Shown here: positions 19,593 through 28,417 of the stretch, piece by piece | Numbering within the stretch: position 1 is the first letter of the stretch | Layout of the letters: each line of letters begins with the position of its first letter | Origin: Marinobacterium lutimaris | GTDB taxonomy: Bacteria > Pseudomonadota > Gammaproteobacteria > Pseudomonadales > Balneatricaceae | Assembly: GCF_900108065.1 (NCBI RefSeq) | Contig: NZ_FNVQ01000002.1 | Coordinates: forward strand, 682,001 to 746,000 | Length of the DNA: 64,000 nt | Reading direction: 5' to 3' | Notes under the pieces: generated by a model | Seen by the model: only the letters and a program-made list of their open reading frames with translations | What the model was told of the DNA's origin: nothing | Database searches by the model: none | Position numbers and translations under genes: made by a program

Positions 19593-19991
19593 TTATTCAC
19601 CTGTAATCGCGCTGACAAGGCCCGTGAACTTGCTGTTCAGGAAGGTAAAGGAGCTCTGAAAACGGATGGCGTTATCGGTGTAGCGCGCCATCTCTTCCTG
19701 TACTTCCACGGTATTGCCATCCACCGACGGCTGATGCGGATTGCGGAACATCAGCTCGGCGGCAAAGTCGGGCTCGATAAAGTCACTGCTGTGCCCGACA
19801 GAGGTGGTTTCAAGCTCCATACTCATGGCGCTCTGCTCACCGCGCAGTACCGCCGCAAAATCGATGTCGCGAGCCTGAAAGCCCGGTGTGTCGGCATTAG
19901 CGATGTTATTGGCCAGCACTTCGGCACGGCGTGCACGCAGCAGCAGTGCGTCGTCGTGAATACCCAGTGCAGAATCGAAACTGATGGCCAT
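19593..19991 (-). CDS. flgB: Proximal rod protein FlgB
   Basis: FlgB sits at the base of the rod. This 132-residue protein has the motif LLLRARRAEVLANNIANADT with PGFQARDIDF, and the C-terminal EVQEEMARYTDNAIRFQSSF. It is the first gene of flgBCDE and starts about 48 bases after a sigma-54 promoter. Confidence 0.97.
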   Translation of the reverse strand: MAISFDSALGIHDDALLLRARRAEVLANNIANADTPGFQARDIDFAAVLRGEQSAMSMELETTSVGHSSDFIEPDFAAELMFRNPHQPSVDGNTVEVQEEMARYTDNAIRFQSSFTFLNSKFTGLVSAITGE

Positions 19992-20038
19992 TGAGCTCTC
20001 CTCTTGGCTGCCCGTGGAATTGGCTGCTCAAGGAGTAA

Positions 20039-20054
20039 AGCAAATGGCATACCA
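20039..20054 (-). promoter_or_regulatory. Sigma-54 promoter of flgBCDE
   Basis: Minus-strand TGGTATG-N4-TTGCT has the invariant GG/GC pair in correct spacing, about 48 bases upstream of flgB. It matches the consensus less closely than the flgF promoter. Confidence 0.75.
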
Positions 20055-20150
20055 GAGTGAGCCGGAGTGAGAAAAGCACCGCTATAACGCGGGTTGGAAG
20101 AGCAAAGGGATATTTCAGGTTGAGCGAAGCGGCAACGGGGTGCCTCTGCC

Positions 20151-20169
20151 GGCGGCAATAGCTGCCGCC
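20151..20169. other. Hairpin downstream of cheR
   Basis: Arms GGCGGCA and TGCCGCC flank a 5-nt loop between cheR and the flgB promoter. No T-tract follows. It could terminate or attenuate the cheV-cheR transcript before flgB. Confidence 0.3.
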
Positions 20170-20188
20170 TTGCCGCTCCCGAACAGGC

Positions 20189-21028
20189 TTAGATCGCCTG
20201 GTAGATAATACCGGGGCGGCAGTGAATCATCTTGTAGATATCGGACAGGCCGGACAGGGATTCAGACGCCCCTAGCAGAAGATAACCTCCCGGGCGAAGC
20301 TGGCGACGCATCTTGCGCAGAATTTCCAGTTTCACGTCGGAAGAGAAGTAGATCAGCACGTTACGGCAGAAGATGATATCGAACTGCCCCAGGGCGCCGT
20401 ACTGCCCCAGAAGGTTAATACTCTGGAAGCGGACCCGAGACTTGATACCCTGCTGCACCTGCCAGGAACCATCAGCTGAGGAGTTGAAATACTTTTTCAG
20501 ACGCTCCTGAGACAACCCTCGGCTCAGCGCCAGCATCTCATATTCACCGCGTTTGGCCTGATCCAGAACCTGCGTGGAGATATCGGTGGCAAGTATCTCT
20601 TCGCCTGAGCTGAACAACCCCGGATTGGAGCGTTTGAATTCATCGATCACCATGCTGATCGAATAGGGCTCCTGGCCGGTGGAACAGGCCGCAGACCAGA
20701 TTCTCAGCTTCTGAAACTTACGCTCCGCAGCGATCTCCGGCAGCAGCCGCTTGGCGAGAATATCGTAGGGATGGATATCACGAAACCAGAGGGTTTCGTT
20801 GGTGGTCATCGCGTTGATGACGTTTTCTTTCAAGGCGTTGCCGCCGGGCCGCTTAAGGCGATCGACGAGATCCTTAAGCGAACCACAGGCCTGTTCGCGC
20901 ATGATTTTGCTGAGGCGACTCTGCACCAGGTACTGCTTGTGTTCCGCCAGCAGAATTCCGCAGCTCTCTTCAAGAAACTTGCTGAACTGACGGAAATCTT
21001 CCGTGGTGATACTGAAAGCGTGAGTCAC
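20189..21028 (-). CDS. cheR: Chemotaxis protein methyltransferase CheR
   Basis: CheR methylates glutamates of chemoreceptors with S-adenosylmethionine. This 279-residue protein has the helical CheR N-domain (residues ~1-75). The SAM-binding motif is IWSAACSTGQEPYS, followed by the EILATDIS strand. The GQFDIIFCRNVLIYF and PGGYLLLGASES segments complete the Rossmann core. It lies 14 bases after cheV, and the cheV-cheR pair beside flgB matches the Pseudomonas and Vibrio layout. Confidence 0.96.
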   Translation of the reverse strand: MTHAFSITTEDFRQFSKFLEESCGILLAEHKQYLVQSRLSKIMREQACGSLKDLVDRLKRPGGNALKENVINAMTTNETLWFRDIHPYDILAKRLLPEIAAERKFQKLRIWSAACSTGQEPYSISMVIDEFKRSNPGLFSSGEEILATDISTQVLDQAKRGEYEMLALSRGLSQERLKKYFNSSADGSWQVQQGIKSRVRFQSINLLGQYGALGQFDIIFCRNVLIYFSSDVKLEILRKMRRQLRPGGYLLLGASESLSGLSDIYKMIHCRPGIIYQAI

Positions 21029-21042
21029 CGTTGAACCTGCCC

Positions 21043-21981
21043 TCAGACCTCACGAACCTGGTTGATACGGTTGACCACAACCGACGCCAGATCGTTAGGG
21101 TTAAATTTAGCCAGGAAGCCATCAGCCCCCACTTTTTTCACCATCGAGACGTTAAAGCCGCCACTAAGTGAAGTGTGCAGCACCACATGCATGCGCTGCA
21201 TACGGGTATCTTCACGGATCATCGCAGTCAGGGTGTAGCCGTCCATCTCCGGCATCTCGATATCAGAGATAACCATCAGGAAGGCGTCTTCGATGTCGAT
21301 GCCCTTGTCAGCCATACCGCGTAGCAGATCCCAGGCCTGCTTGCCGTTGTTGGCAGACGTCACCTTAACCCCCAGACTTTCCAGCGAGCGCTGCATCTGG
21401 TTACGTGCCACTGCAGAGTCATCAACGATCAGCACATGGAACTGCTGTGCACGCTGACGCACCTGAGCGGTCGCCACCTCGTCGCTGACATCTGTGGGCA
21501 TGGGATAAAGATCGGCAAGAATCTGCTCGACATCGAGGATCTCGATCAGCTTGCCTTCATGTTCGAATACGGCGGTCAGGTAGTTTTCGGAGCCGATCTC
21601 TGCCGGCGGCGGCATGATCTGATCCCACTGGGTATTGAATATCCGGTCCACCTTGCGCACCAGAAACGCCAGCGTACGACGGTTATACTCAGCAACAATA
21701 AGGAAACACTTGAGCTGATCCTCTTCCGGGATCGGACGACGACCAATCGCCTCGGAAAGATCCAGCACCGGGATAGTTTCGCCGCGGATGTGCGCCATAC
21801 CCTTGATCGCGGTCGTCTGGCGAGGCACCTCTGTGAGCTCGGGGCACTGCAGCACCTCACGCACCTTGAAGACGTTGATACCGTATTTCTGAGAGGTTTC
21901 CAGACCGAATAAAAGCAGCTCCAGCCGGTTCTGCCCCACCATCTGGGTACGTAGGTTTACACTATCCAAGATACCTGACAT
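21043..21981 (-). CDS. cheV: Chemotaxis coupling protein CheV (CheW-receiver)
   Basis: CheV couples receptors to CheA and is itself phosphorylated. I chose the ATG at 21981 (MSGILDSVNLRTQMVGQNRL), which matches the family N-terminus; an upstream in-frame TTG at 21999 is not convincing. Residues ~15-155 form a CheW domain. Residues ~170-312 form a receiver with LIVDDSAVARNQMQRSLE, the phospho-acceptor aspartate in VISDIEMPEMDGYTL, and the conserved lysine in FLAKFNPNDL. It precedes cheR on one transcript and is divergent from flgA. Confidence 0.95.
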   Translation of the reverse strand: MSGILDSVNLRTQMVGQNRLELLLFGLETSQKYGINVFKVREVLQCPELTEVPRQTTAIKGMAHIRGETIPVLDLSEAIGRRPIPEEDQLKCFLIVAEYNRRTLAFLVRKVDRIFNTQWDQIMPPPAEIGSENYLTAVFEHEGKLIEILDVEQILADLYPMPTDVSDEVATAQVRQRAQQFHVLIVDDSAVARNQMQRSLESLGVKVTSANNGKQAWDLLRGMADKGIDIEDAFLMVISDIEMPEMDGYTLTAMIREDTRMQRMHVVLHTSLSGGFNVSMVKKVGADGFLAKFNPNDLASVVVNRINQVREV

Positions 21982-22051
21982 GATCGATCCAAACCCCAAG
22001 GCCAGCGTAGTAATGCCCTATCGAAACGCCCTGCACAATCAGGACTCAGGC

Positions 22052-22759
22052 GTGAACTTCCGCAATATAATACTATTTGGTGTGCTCATCGCCACCTTTC
22101 TGGCTTTTCCATCACGACCCTCTGTCGCGGCCAGCGATATCAACTCTGACATAGAGAATCAGGTCAAGTCGACCATCGAGGAGACTTACCGCTCAAGAGT
22201 ACCAGATAGTCGCACAAAGGTAACAGTAAACCCCACCAACCGCACTCTTTCTCTGACACCCTGCAATCACAGCCTAGCTATAGACCTGCCCTTTGCCAGT
22301 GGCGAACGCATAACTGCCAAAGTCAGCTGCTCTTCACCCCGCCCCTGGAGCCTGTTTGTGACGGCTCGCGTCGAACAGTTTATCGACGTTGTCACCGCTG
22401 CGCGGCCAATCCCCAGAAACAGCAAGATACAGGCTGCAGCACTGACACTGACCGAGCAGAACGTCACCCGCTTGCGCGGCGATTACTTTACCCGCCTGCA
22501 GGATGTGGCAGGACAAACTGCAAGAACACCAATCGATAACGGCGAGGTGATCACCCCAAGGTCACTTGAAGCAACGCTGGCGGTGCGCCGCGGCGATCAG
22601 GTAACTCTGGAAGCACTCAAGGGCAGTCTGGTGATTAGAACCAAGGGAATCGCTCAGGAAGATGGCCATCTGAATCAGCAGATCGATGTCAAAAATCTGC
22701 GCTCGGGACGTGAACTGCGCGGTACCGTTACCGGGCCCGGCACCGTCAGGATGGATTGA
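22052..22759 (+). CDS. flgA: P-ring assembly chaperone FlgA
   Basis: FlgA is a periplasmic chaperone for FlgI. The GTG at 22052 gives an immediate signal peptide (NFRNIILFGVLIATFLAF, cleavage near VAA-S) and has AGGA upstream; an ATG at 22013 is the main alternative. The C-terminal SAF/ChapFlgA domain has the segments ARPIPRNSKIQ, DVAGQTARTPIDNGEVITPR and VRRGDQVTLEAL. Transcription diverges from cheV. flgM lies downstream but has its own promoter. Confidence 0.88.
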   Translation: MNFRNIILFGVLIATFLAFPSRPSVAASDINSDIENQVKSTIEETYRSRVPDSRTKVTVNPTNRTLSLTPCNHSLAIDLPFASGERITAKVSCSSPRPWSLFVTARVEQFIDVVTAARPIPRNSKIQAAALTLTEQNVTRLRGDYFTRLQDVAGQTARTPIDNGEVITPRSLEATLAVRRGDQVTLEALKGSLVIRTKGIAQEDGHLNQQIDVKNLRSGRELRGTVTGPGTVRMD

Positions 22760-22892
22760 AGACTCTATTTCAGCTCAGCCAAAGCCGGCAGTTGGCCCAC
22801 ATACGCACCGAGGTTATACTGTGATTTCAAGAAGCTTCGGAGCTGATTTGGAGTCTCCGATGATTTTTGTCAGTTTTTTTTAAAAATTCACC

Positions 22893-22919
22893 TAAAGTTT
22901 CCGACCGGCTAACCGATAC
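22893..22919 (+). promoter_or_regulatory. FliA (sigma-28) promoter of flgMN
   Basis: TAAAGTTT at 22893-22900, an 11-base spacer, then ACCGATAC at 22912-22919. The -35 is perfect and the -10 matches six of eight bases. It lies about 32 bases upstream of flgM, which makes the anti-sigma factor a late gene under its own target. Confidence 0.85.
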
Positions 22920-22950
22920 CCTTAGCTGTAACAGATAAGAGGTATGAAAG

Positions 22951-23277
22951 ATGGCAATGGATATAACCGGCCTTTCCAACGCTCAGGGGAGCAACGGACG
23001 GGGTACCCGGATTAACAATGAGCAGCAGAACACTCCCGGCAACGCCGGTGGGTCTGTCCCCGCTCAGCCATCGGTCCACCAGGGATCACCGGATACGGTG
23101 AAGATCAGCGATGCCGCCCAGGCTATTCAGGGCGCAGCACAGAAGCTGGAATCTGAGCCGGATGTAAACAGTGATCGCGTGGCCGAGCTCAAGGCTGCGA
23201 TCGACAGTGGTGAATATAAAGTAGATGCAGAGCGCGTCGCAGACCGCATGCTCGCATTCGACTCCCTGTTCAGCTAA
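22951..23277 (+). CDS. flgM: Anti-sigma-28 factor FlgM
   Basis: FlgM holds FliA inactive until the hook is complete and is then exported. This 108-residue protein has a disordered Gly/Asn/Gln-rich N-terminal half. The C-terminal FliA-binding helices are VNSDRVAELKAAIDSGEYKV and DAERVADRMLAFDSLFS, which are family hallmarks. It has its own FliA promoter and is followed 21 bases later by flgN. Confidence 0.95.
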   Translation: MAMDITGLSNAQGSNGRGTRINNEQQNTPGNAGGSVPAQPSVHQGSPDTVKISDAAQAIQGAAQKLESEPDVNSDRVAELKAAIDSGEYKVDAERVADRMLAFDSLFS

Positions 23278-23298
23278 GCCCAGGCAAGCGGCCGACCG

Positions 23299-23787
23299 AT
23301 GTCCAACCCGCAGACTTCCGAGCAACTCCACCCTCTGATCACTCAGGGCGTGGAGCTTTTGCGTGAGCTCAACGAGCTACTCTCTGAAGAGCGCGTCGCT
23401 CTGGAGAAACGTGACCTGGATGGCATCCAGAAAGCCACTGAGCTCAAGGCCGATCTGCTGAACCGTGTCGGCGCAAACTTCAATGAGCGCCACGGCGCCA
23501 TGGAAGCCCAGGGCATAGAACTCTCCGCCGAAGGCTGGGACAGTTTCCTGGCAGATCTGCCGGTAACAGAAGCCAAACCTCTGGCAGATGCTTGGATAGA
23601 GCTGGACCAACTGCTTGAACAGGTTCAGAAGGCCAGTCAGATCAACCAGCAACTGGTGCATCGCGGCCAGGAAAACACCGCTCGCCTGCTCAATCTGCTG
23701 CAGGGGAAAAACCAGAAAAGCGAACTCTACGGCCGTTCTGGCGCACGCAACAACTTCAGCACCCAAAGCCGCATAGGCAAAGCCTGA
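23299..23787 (+). CDS. flgN: Flagellar export chaperone FlgN
   Basis: FlgN chaperones FlgK and FlgL. This 162-residue, largely helical protein has ELLRELNELLSEERVALEKR followed by DLDGIQKATELKADLLNRV, the FlgN signature of repeated short Leu/Glu heptads. The C-terminal LYGRSGA segment resembles the FlgK/FlgL-binding tail TYGPSG of known FlgN proteins. It follows flgM, as in most gammaproteobacteria. Confidence 0.92.
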   Translation: MSNPQTSEQLHPLITQGVELLRELNELLSEERVALEKRDLDGIQKATELKADLLNRVGANFNERHGAMEAQGIELSAEGWDSFLADLPVTEAKPLADAWIELDQLLEQVQKASQINQQLVHRGQENTARLLNLLQGKNQKSELYGRSGARNNFSTQSRIGKA

Positions 23788-23835
23788 ACCCTGCCACTGG
23801 CGACAGCAGCTCTTTGCCGTTACAATGCGCGCCGT

Positions 23836-23910
23836 CTCCCCATAGTTCAATGGATAGAACAAACCCCTCCTAAGGGTTAGATCGGGGTTCGAGTCCCTGT
23901 GGGGAGACCA
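23836..23910 (+). tRNA. tRNA-Arg (anticodon CCT)
   Basis: A 75-nt cloverleaf. The acceptor CTCCCCA pairs with TGGGGAG, the D stem is GTTC/GAAC, and the anticodon loop CTCCTAA gives CCT. The T arm is CGGGG-TTCGAGT-CCCTG. CCA is encoded. Confidence 0.93.
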
Positions 23911-23974
23911 CTCTTTGCCTCTTTCCGGCTACTCTCTGCCGGAACCTCCATGCCATACCGATAACAGTCATCTG

Positions 23975-25573
23975 TCAGCGCAGTAACACCGCGAGCGATC
24001 CGCCAGGCAATTCCTCCACCGGATGCTGACGCAACTCCTTGAACGCATCGACACGCTGCTGCATCGCCGCATCCAGCGGAAGTTGCTGCGTCAGACGCAG
24101 ATAGCGATCCACCATTTTCAGACGCTCATCGCGACGGTTCACATTATCCCTGGCGGATTCCAGGTAAAGCTGGGCGAGATTGAGCAAGGCAACGGGGTAA
24201 CCCGGGTCGTATTCGATCGCCAGACCAAAGTAACGCGTTGCCTGGGAAAGCTTGCCCGCCATGTAATGCTTGATGCCGAGACGATTGACCTTGGCGGCCA
24301 TCTCCTGGTCTCTGCGCACGTGGGAATGGGCAGCCGCTGATTGTGGCTCCAGCAGCGGCACCTTGTCGCCACTAAGGACAAGATCCTCGCGGGCCAGATC
24401 CATGGGATTATCCAGCGCCTGGTTATAACGCTGAGCCTCTTTCTGGAAGCGATTAACCTCATCTTCCTCACCGAGATCCCCCGCCATCTTGCCGCGCAAT
24501 AGCGCTGACTTAACCTTCAGCGCAGGATCCTTAGGAAAGTTGTATTCGGCGTTGTTAAGCAGGGTATCGAACTCGTTCCGCAACTCGACGCTACGGCGCT
24601 CATCCGCGCCCTGCATCTCCAGGCGACGCACGTTAGCCAGTCGCAGAAAAGGTTCGGGTGAACGGAAGCAACTGCGCCGCCCCAAAACGATGGAGCGCTT
24701 GTAAGCACCCTCCGCCGTATCCAGCGCCTTGGACTGAGTGGCAACTCGTCCCAGCTCCATCTGCCGAGGAATACCCAGCGGGGCCTTCTGAGTCGCCTCC
24801 TTCAGCGTTTCCCGCGCGTCATGCAGCATACCGTTGCGCTCGTGAACCTTGGCCAGCAGATCGAAAGCAGCTATGAGCAGCGGATACGACTCAATCAAAC
24901 CATTCAGCAGCTCTTCGGCGTCGTTAAGGCGCTCAAGGCGGCAAAGAGCTTCCGCCAGCAACAGGCCTGTGTCCTTATCGTCGTCTTTCCAGTACTGACG
25001 CTCCAGCTCCTCACAAGCCTGCTGGGTTCGCCCCAGATCGATAAGGCAACGACCACGCAGACGCATCGCCTGCTCATAGCAGGGATCAGAAGCGGGAATC
25101 TCTCGACACGCATCAACCGCCGCTTCCAGATCACCAATTTCAATGGCCTGCTCAACCTGGAAAAGGGTGCGTTTGCGCAGCACCAGTTGATCCAGGCGCT
25201 GCTTCAGCTCTTCGACGGAAAATGGCTTGGTGAGCAGAAAATCGGGACGACTGTCGATGGCATGAAGCACCAACTCCTGGGACGCATCCGATGTCATAAA
25301 GATCCAGCCTGCCGTGGGGCGGATATAGCCGCGGTAGCGCGCCTCTTCCAGGATCTGCGCACCGCTGACCAGATCACTGCTGTTGTGGCCCAGCAGAATA
25401 ATGTCGAACGCCTCCTCCCGAATCATTTCCAACACGCGCTCGCTGACGGTGGTAGCCCTCAGATTCTGGACACCCAATTCACGCAGCATATAAAAGATGG
25501 TCGAGCGCATGTTGCCGCTGCTATCAACAAGCAGGACATTTTTGTCGGAGTAATCGATTTTCGGCGGAGCCAC
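23975..25573 (-). CDS. Pseudo-receiver domain protein with TPR repeats
   Basis: A 532-residue protein starting at GTG. Residues ~11-135 have the receiver fold (NVLLVDSSGNMRSTIFYMLR, then FDIILLGHNSSD, and FLLTKPFSVEELKQRLDQL). The position of the phosphorylated aspartate is glycine/histidine (LLGH), and the acidic pair is reduced to one Asp, so phosphorylation is unlikely. Residues ~150-520 form tetratricopeptide repeats. Such proteins lie near flagellar genes in Pseudomonas relatives. A protein-binding regulator is the reasonable guess; no function is established here. Confidence 0.75.
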   Translation of the reverse strand: MAPPKIDYSDKNVLLVDSSGNMRSTIFYMLRELGVQNLRATTVSERVLEMIREEAFDIILLGHNSSDLVSGAQILEEARYRGYIRPTAGWIFMTSDASQELVLHAIDSRPDFLLTKPFSVEELKQRLDQLVLRKRTLFQVEQAIEIGDLEAAVDACREIPASDPCYEQAMRLRGRCLIDLGRTQQACEELERQYWKDDDKDTGLLLAEALCRLERLNDAEELLNGLIESYPLLIAAFDLLAKVHERNGMLHDARETLKEATQKAPLGIPRQMELGRVATQSKALDTAEGAYKRSIVLGRRSCFRSPEPFLRLANVRRLEMQGADERRSVELRNEFDTLLNNAEYNFPKDPALKVKSALLRGKMAGDLGEEDEVNRFQKEAQRYNQALDNPMDLAREDLVLSGDKVPLLEPQSAAAHSHVRRDQEMAAKVNRLGIKHYMAGKLSQATRYFGLAIEYDPGYPVALLNLAQLYLESARDNVNRRDERLKMVDRYLRLTQQLPLDAAMQQRVDAFKELRQHPVEELPGGSLAVLLR

Positions 25574-25689
25574 TAGCGTATTCGCTCACCCTGTTGAACC
25601 GGGCAAAGCCAGTTCCGAAGATAGAAGTCGGGAGTTCAAACCCCAGTATACAGAGAGTTAGGAGAGCGAAGAAGAATGCCGGGCGGCAG

Positions 25690-25731
25690 AAAAAGAAAAG
25701 GCACCGATGTTGGGTGAAAACATTCGGTGCC
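25690..25731 (-). terminator. Intrinsic terminator on the minus strand
   Basis: Stem GGCACCGAATG/CATCGGTGCC (25700-25731, one bulge), followed on the minus strand by TTTTCTTTTTC. No minus-strand protein gene ends here. Confidence 0.75.
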
Positions 25732-25870
25732 AAAGACAGTTCTATGCTGTGAGTGCAGATTACGCCAGCAACGCCCCAGGCGTTATGACCTGAGTCAAGA
25801 AAGGCTCAGAGGCCCAGAAAGCTCCCTAATACCTTCGCCCTAAAGGCAGCGAAGCGCATTTGTAATAAGA
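25690..25870 (-). ncRNA. Candidate structured small RNA
   Basis: The terminator at 25690-25731 is preceded on the minus strand by three further stems: CTTCGC/GCGAAG (25833-25854), CTGAG/CTCAG (25790-25809) and AACGCC/GGCGTT (25770-25784). No minus-strand ORF fits, and the next gene runs the other way from 25900. I did not recognise 6S RNA, SRP RNA or tmRNA in it. The 5' end and promoter are unclear. Confidence 0.4.
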
Positions 25871-25899
25871 TGTGAGCAGATGGGAAGTAGGAACTAATA

Positions 25900-26820
25900 A
25901 TGACAACAGCATACATCAGCCATCAGGACTGCGGCCTTCACAATATGGGCCCGGAACATCCGGAGAGCCCCATACGCCTGCACGCTATTCAGCGTGTGCT
26001 GGAGCGCTCCGGCCTGATCGAGCAGCTACTGTCACTCCAGGCACCCCATGTAGAGCCCGAGCAGATCAAGCGGGTTCATGCCGAACTGCACCAGACTCGC
26101 CTGGAGATGAAGCTTCCCACCGAAGGCGTGGTCTACACCGATGAAGACACCGCCCTCTGCCCAGACTCCCTTCATGCCGCCAGCCTTTCTGCCGGTGGCG
26201 CCGTACTGGCCACTGACCAGGTGCTGTCCGGCCAGGTAAAAAACGCCTTTGTCGCCACCCGTCCGCCCGGCCACCACGCCGAATTCAAAGCTGCCATGGG
26301 CTTCTGCTTCTACAACAATGTTGCCATAGCAGCAGCGCACGCACTGGCGCACGAAGGTATTGAACGGGTCGCAATCCTCGACTTCGACGTACACCACGGC
26401 AACGGCACTGTGGATATTTTCAAGGACCGCCCGGAAGTGCTGGTCTGCTCCACTTTTCAGCACCCGTTCTATCCGGAACGCTACTGCGAGATAGACCGCC
26501 CGAACATCATCAACTGCCCGCTGGCCGCGTTCAGCCCGGCCAGCGAATGGCGCGAAGCGGTGGAAAAGCGCTGGCTTCCCGCCCTTGAGGAGCACAAGCC
26601 CGATATGATTTTCATATCCGCCGGCTTTGATGCGCACAAGGAAGACCCCATGGCGGATCTGAACCTGGAAGAGGAAGACTACCGCTGGGTCACCGAGCAA
26701 CTGATGGCGGTAGCGCACAAGCACTGCAAGGATCGTATCGTTTCCGTACTGGAAGGGGGTTACAACCCTATCGCCCTCGCCTTCAGCGTACTGGCGCACC
26801 TGGAAGCGCTGTCGGCCTGA
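25900..26820 (+). CDS. Histone deacetylase family protein
   Basis: A 306-residue member of the zinc-dependent arginase/deacetylase fold. It shows RPPGHHA (active-site histidine pair), FCFYNNVAIAA, the metal site DFDVHHGNGT (Asp and His), SAGFDAH (second metal Asp) and LEGGYN. In bacteria such enzymes deacetylate small amides, polyamines or protein lysines, and the substrate cannot be told from sequence. The ATG at 25900 has GTAGGAA upstream. It is a stand-alone gene between a candidate sRNA and a REP cluster. Confidence 0.9.
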   Translation: MTTAYISHQDCGLHNMGPEHPESPIRLHAIQRVLERSGLIEQLLSLQAPHVEPEQIKRVHAELHQTRLEMKLPTEGVVYTDEDTALCPDSLHAASLSAGGAVLATDQVLSGQVKNAFVATRPPGHHAEFKAAMGFCFYNNVAIAAAHALAHEGIERVAILDFDVHHGNGTVDIFKDRPEVLVCSTFQHPFYPERYCEIDRPNIINCPLAAFSPASEWREAVEKRWLPALEEHKPDMIFISAGFDAHKEDPMADLNLEEEDYRWVTEQLMAVAHKHCKDRIVSVLEGGYNPIALAFSVLAHLEALSA

Positions 26821-26863
26821 GGTACTAAGCAAAAAGCGTCGCGGCGGGCGTTAAATTCTGGCG

Positions 26864-27008
26864 GGTGATCGCGACGGGGTCGTCGCTCCTACGAAAAACC
26901 ACCGAGTCAAAGTAGGAGGCGCGCCTTCGCGCCGATTGAACACGGCACCACAGCCATTTCAAACCACGGCAGGTGATCGCGGTGGAGGCGCCGCTCCTAC
27001 GAAAAGCC
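26864..27008. repeat. Cluster of three REP-like palindromes
   Basis: Copies at 26864-26900 and 26972-27008 share GGTGATCGCG and CGCTCCTACGAAAA. An opposite-facing copy at 26912-26940 has GTAGGAGGCGCG and CGCGCCGATTG. Each has a GC-rich internal palindrome. This matches REP/BIME organisation in Pseudomonas-type genomes. The cluster lies between the HDAC-family gene and oadB. Confidence 0.7.
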
Positions 27009-27043
27009 AGCTAGCTCACGCTGATCGGGCACTAGAGAGAACG

Positions 27044-27073
27044 AAAAAGGGCTGCCGGATGGCAGCCCTTTTC
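27044..27073 (-). terminator. Terminator of oadGAB
   Basis: Stem AAGGGCTGCC/GGCAGCCCTT with a 4-nt loop, flanked by A-rich and T-rich tracts, so it can work in both directions. It lies about 20 bases after the oadB stop. Confidence 0.85.
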
Positions 27074-27094
27074 TATTACTACGACGCTGAACAA

Positions 27095-28396
27095 TCAGCC
27101 GACGAACTTGATCATCACACCGGCCGCAACCGCAGAGCCGATAACGCCGGCCACGTTGGGGCCCATGGCGTGCATCAACAGGAAGTTCTGCGGGTTCGCT
27201 TCGAGACCAAGCTTGTTGGATACACGCGCAGCCATAGGCACAGCAGACACGCCCGCAGAACCGATCAGCGGGTTGATCGCATCGCCGCCCTGAAGCTTGT
27301 TCATCAGCTTGGCCATCAGTACGCCACAGGCGGTACCGATACCGAAAGCGATAACACCCAGAACCAGGATACCGAGGGTTTCCAGATCCAGGAACTTGTC
27401 GGCGCTCAGCTTGGAGCCCACGGACAGACCCAGGAAGATGGTTACGATGTTGATCAGCGCGTTCTGGGCAGTATCGCTCAGACGATCTACAACACCACAC
27501 TCACGCATCAGGTTACCGAAGCAGAACATACCCAACAGCGGCGCCGCATCCGGCAGCAGCAGCGCCACCAGGATCAACAGCAGGATCGGGAAGAGGATCT
27601 TCTCGGTTTTGGAGACGTGACGCAGCTGATGCATCTTGATCTTACGCTCGGACTCGGTGGTCAGCGCGCGCATGATCGGTGGCTGAATCAACGGCACCAG
27701 CGCCATGTAGGAGTAAGCAGCAACAGCAATAGCACCCAGCAACTGCGGAGCCAGCATACTGGCGACGTAGATCGCTGTAGGGCCGTCAGCACCACCGATG
27801 ATGCCGATAGCAGCCGCATCCTGAATGGTGAAGTCCATCACGCCGGTCATGCTCAGGCCAACCGCACCCAGTACGGTGGCGAAGATGCCGAACTGGGCAG
27901 CAGCACCGAGGAACAGCGTCTTCGGGTTAGCCAGCAGCGGACCGAAGTCGGTCATGGCGCCCACACCCATGAAGATGATCAGCGGCGCGGCACCCGAGGC
28001 GATAGCCACACTGTAGAAGTTATACAGCATGCCGTTGGCATAACCGGAGTCCAGAGCCACATCAGTCGCCGCGGTATGCGCCGAATGGGTCGCGCCCTTG
28101 TAGGCGTCGAGAATCGCATGGGGATCGACGGAATCGACACCCAGTGCGCCAGCGAGACTTGCCAGCACTTCCGGCTTGGCGAAGTGGATCGCGTTTTCCA
28201 CCGCCGAGAACGCCAGCCCCGCTTCCGGGATGTTGGCGAGGATGCCACCGAAGCCTATCGGCACCAGCAGCAGCGGCTCAAAGTTCTTGCGGATCGCAAG
28301 AAAGAGCAGCAGCAGGCCGATCGCCATCATCAGCGCCTGCCCGGGGCTGATGTTGTAGATCCCCGATGCCACCCATAGATCGAGTAGTTTATCCAT
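27095..28396 (-). CDS. oadB: Oxaloacetate decarboxylase beta subunit, sodium pump
   Basis: OadB decarboxylates carboxybiotin and pumps sodium outward. This 433-residue multi-spanning membrane protein starts [20 protein letters not shown]. Conserved signatures include [16 protein letters not shown] (the ion-binding Asp region), [16 protein letters not shown] and the C-terminal [16 protein letters not shown]. It is the last gene of oadG-oadA-oadB and is followed by a strong terminator. Confidence 0.97.
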   Translation of the reverse strand: MDKLLDLWVASGIYNISPGQALMMAIGLLLLFLAIRKNFEPLLLVPIGFGGILANIPEAGLAFSAVENAIHFAKPEVLASLAGALGVDSVDPHAILDAYKGATHSAHTAATDVALDSGYANGMLYNFYSVAIASGAAPLIIFMGVGAMTDFGPLLANPKTLFLGAAAQFGIFATVLGAVGLSMTGVMDFTIQDAAAIGIIGGADGPTAIYVASMLAPQLLGAIAVAAYSYMALVPLIQPPIMRALTTESERKIKMHQLRHVSKTEKILFPILLLILVALLLPDAAPLLGMFCFGNLMRECGVVDRLSDTAQNALINIVTIFLGLSVGSKLSADKFLDLETLGILVLGVIAFGIGTACGVLMAKLMNKLQGGDAINPLIGSAGVSAVPMAARVSNKLGLEANPQNFLLMHAMGPNVAGVIGSAVAAGVMIKFVG

Positions 28397-28417
28397 TACT
28401 CACACCTTTACGTGGCT

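Noticed and set aside
21982-21999. TTG start of cheV
   Set aside because: Family members begin at the position of the ATG at 21981, and the TTG has no ribosome site.
25690-25870. 6S RNA, SRP RNA or tmRNA
   Set aside because: The stem order and conserved loop sequences of these RNAs are not present.
26032-26832. 266-codon minus-strand frame
   Set aside because: It is a shadow of the histone-deacetylase-family gene.
26936-28378. 480-codon open frame on the plus strand
   Set aside because: It lies antisense to oadB, is rich in His/Arg/Gln and lacks any family motif.
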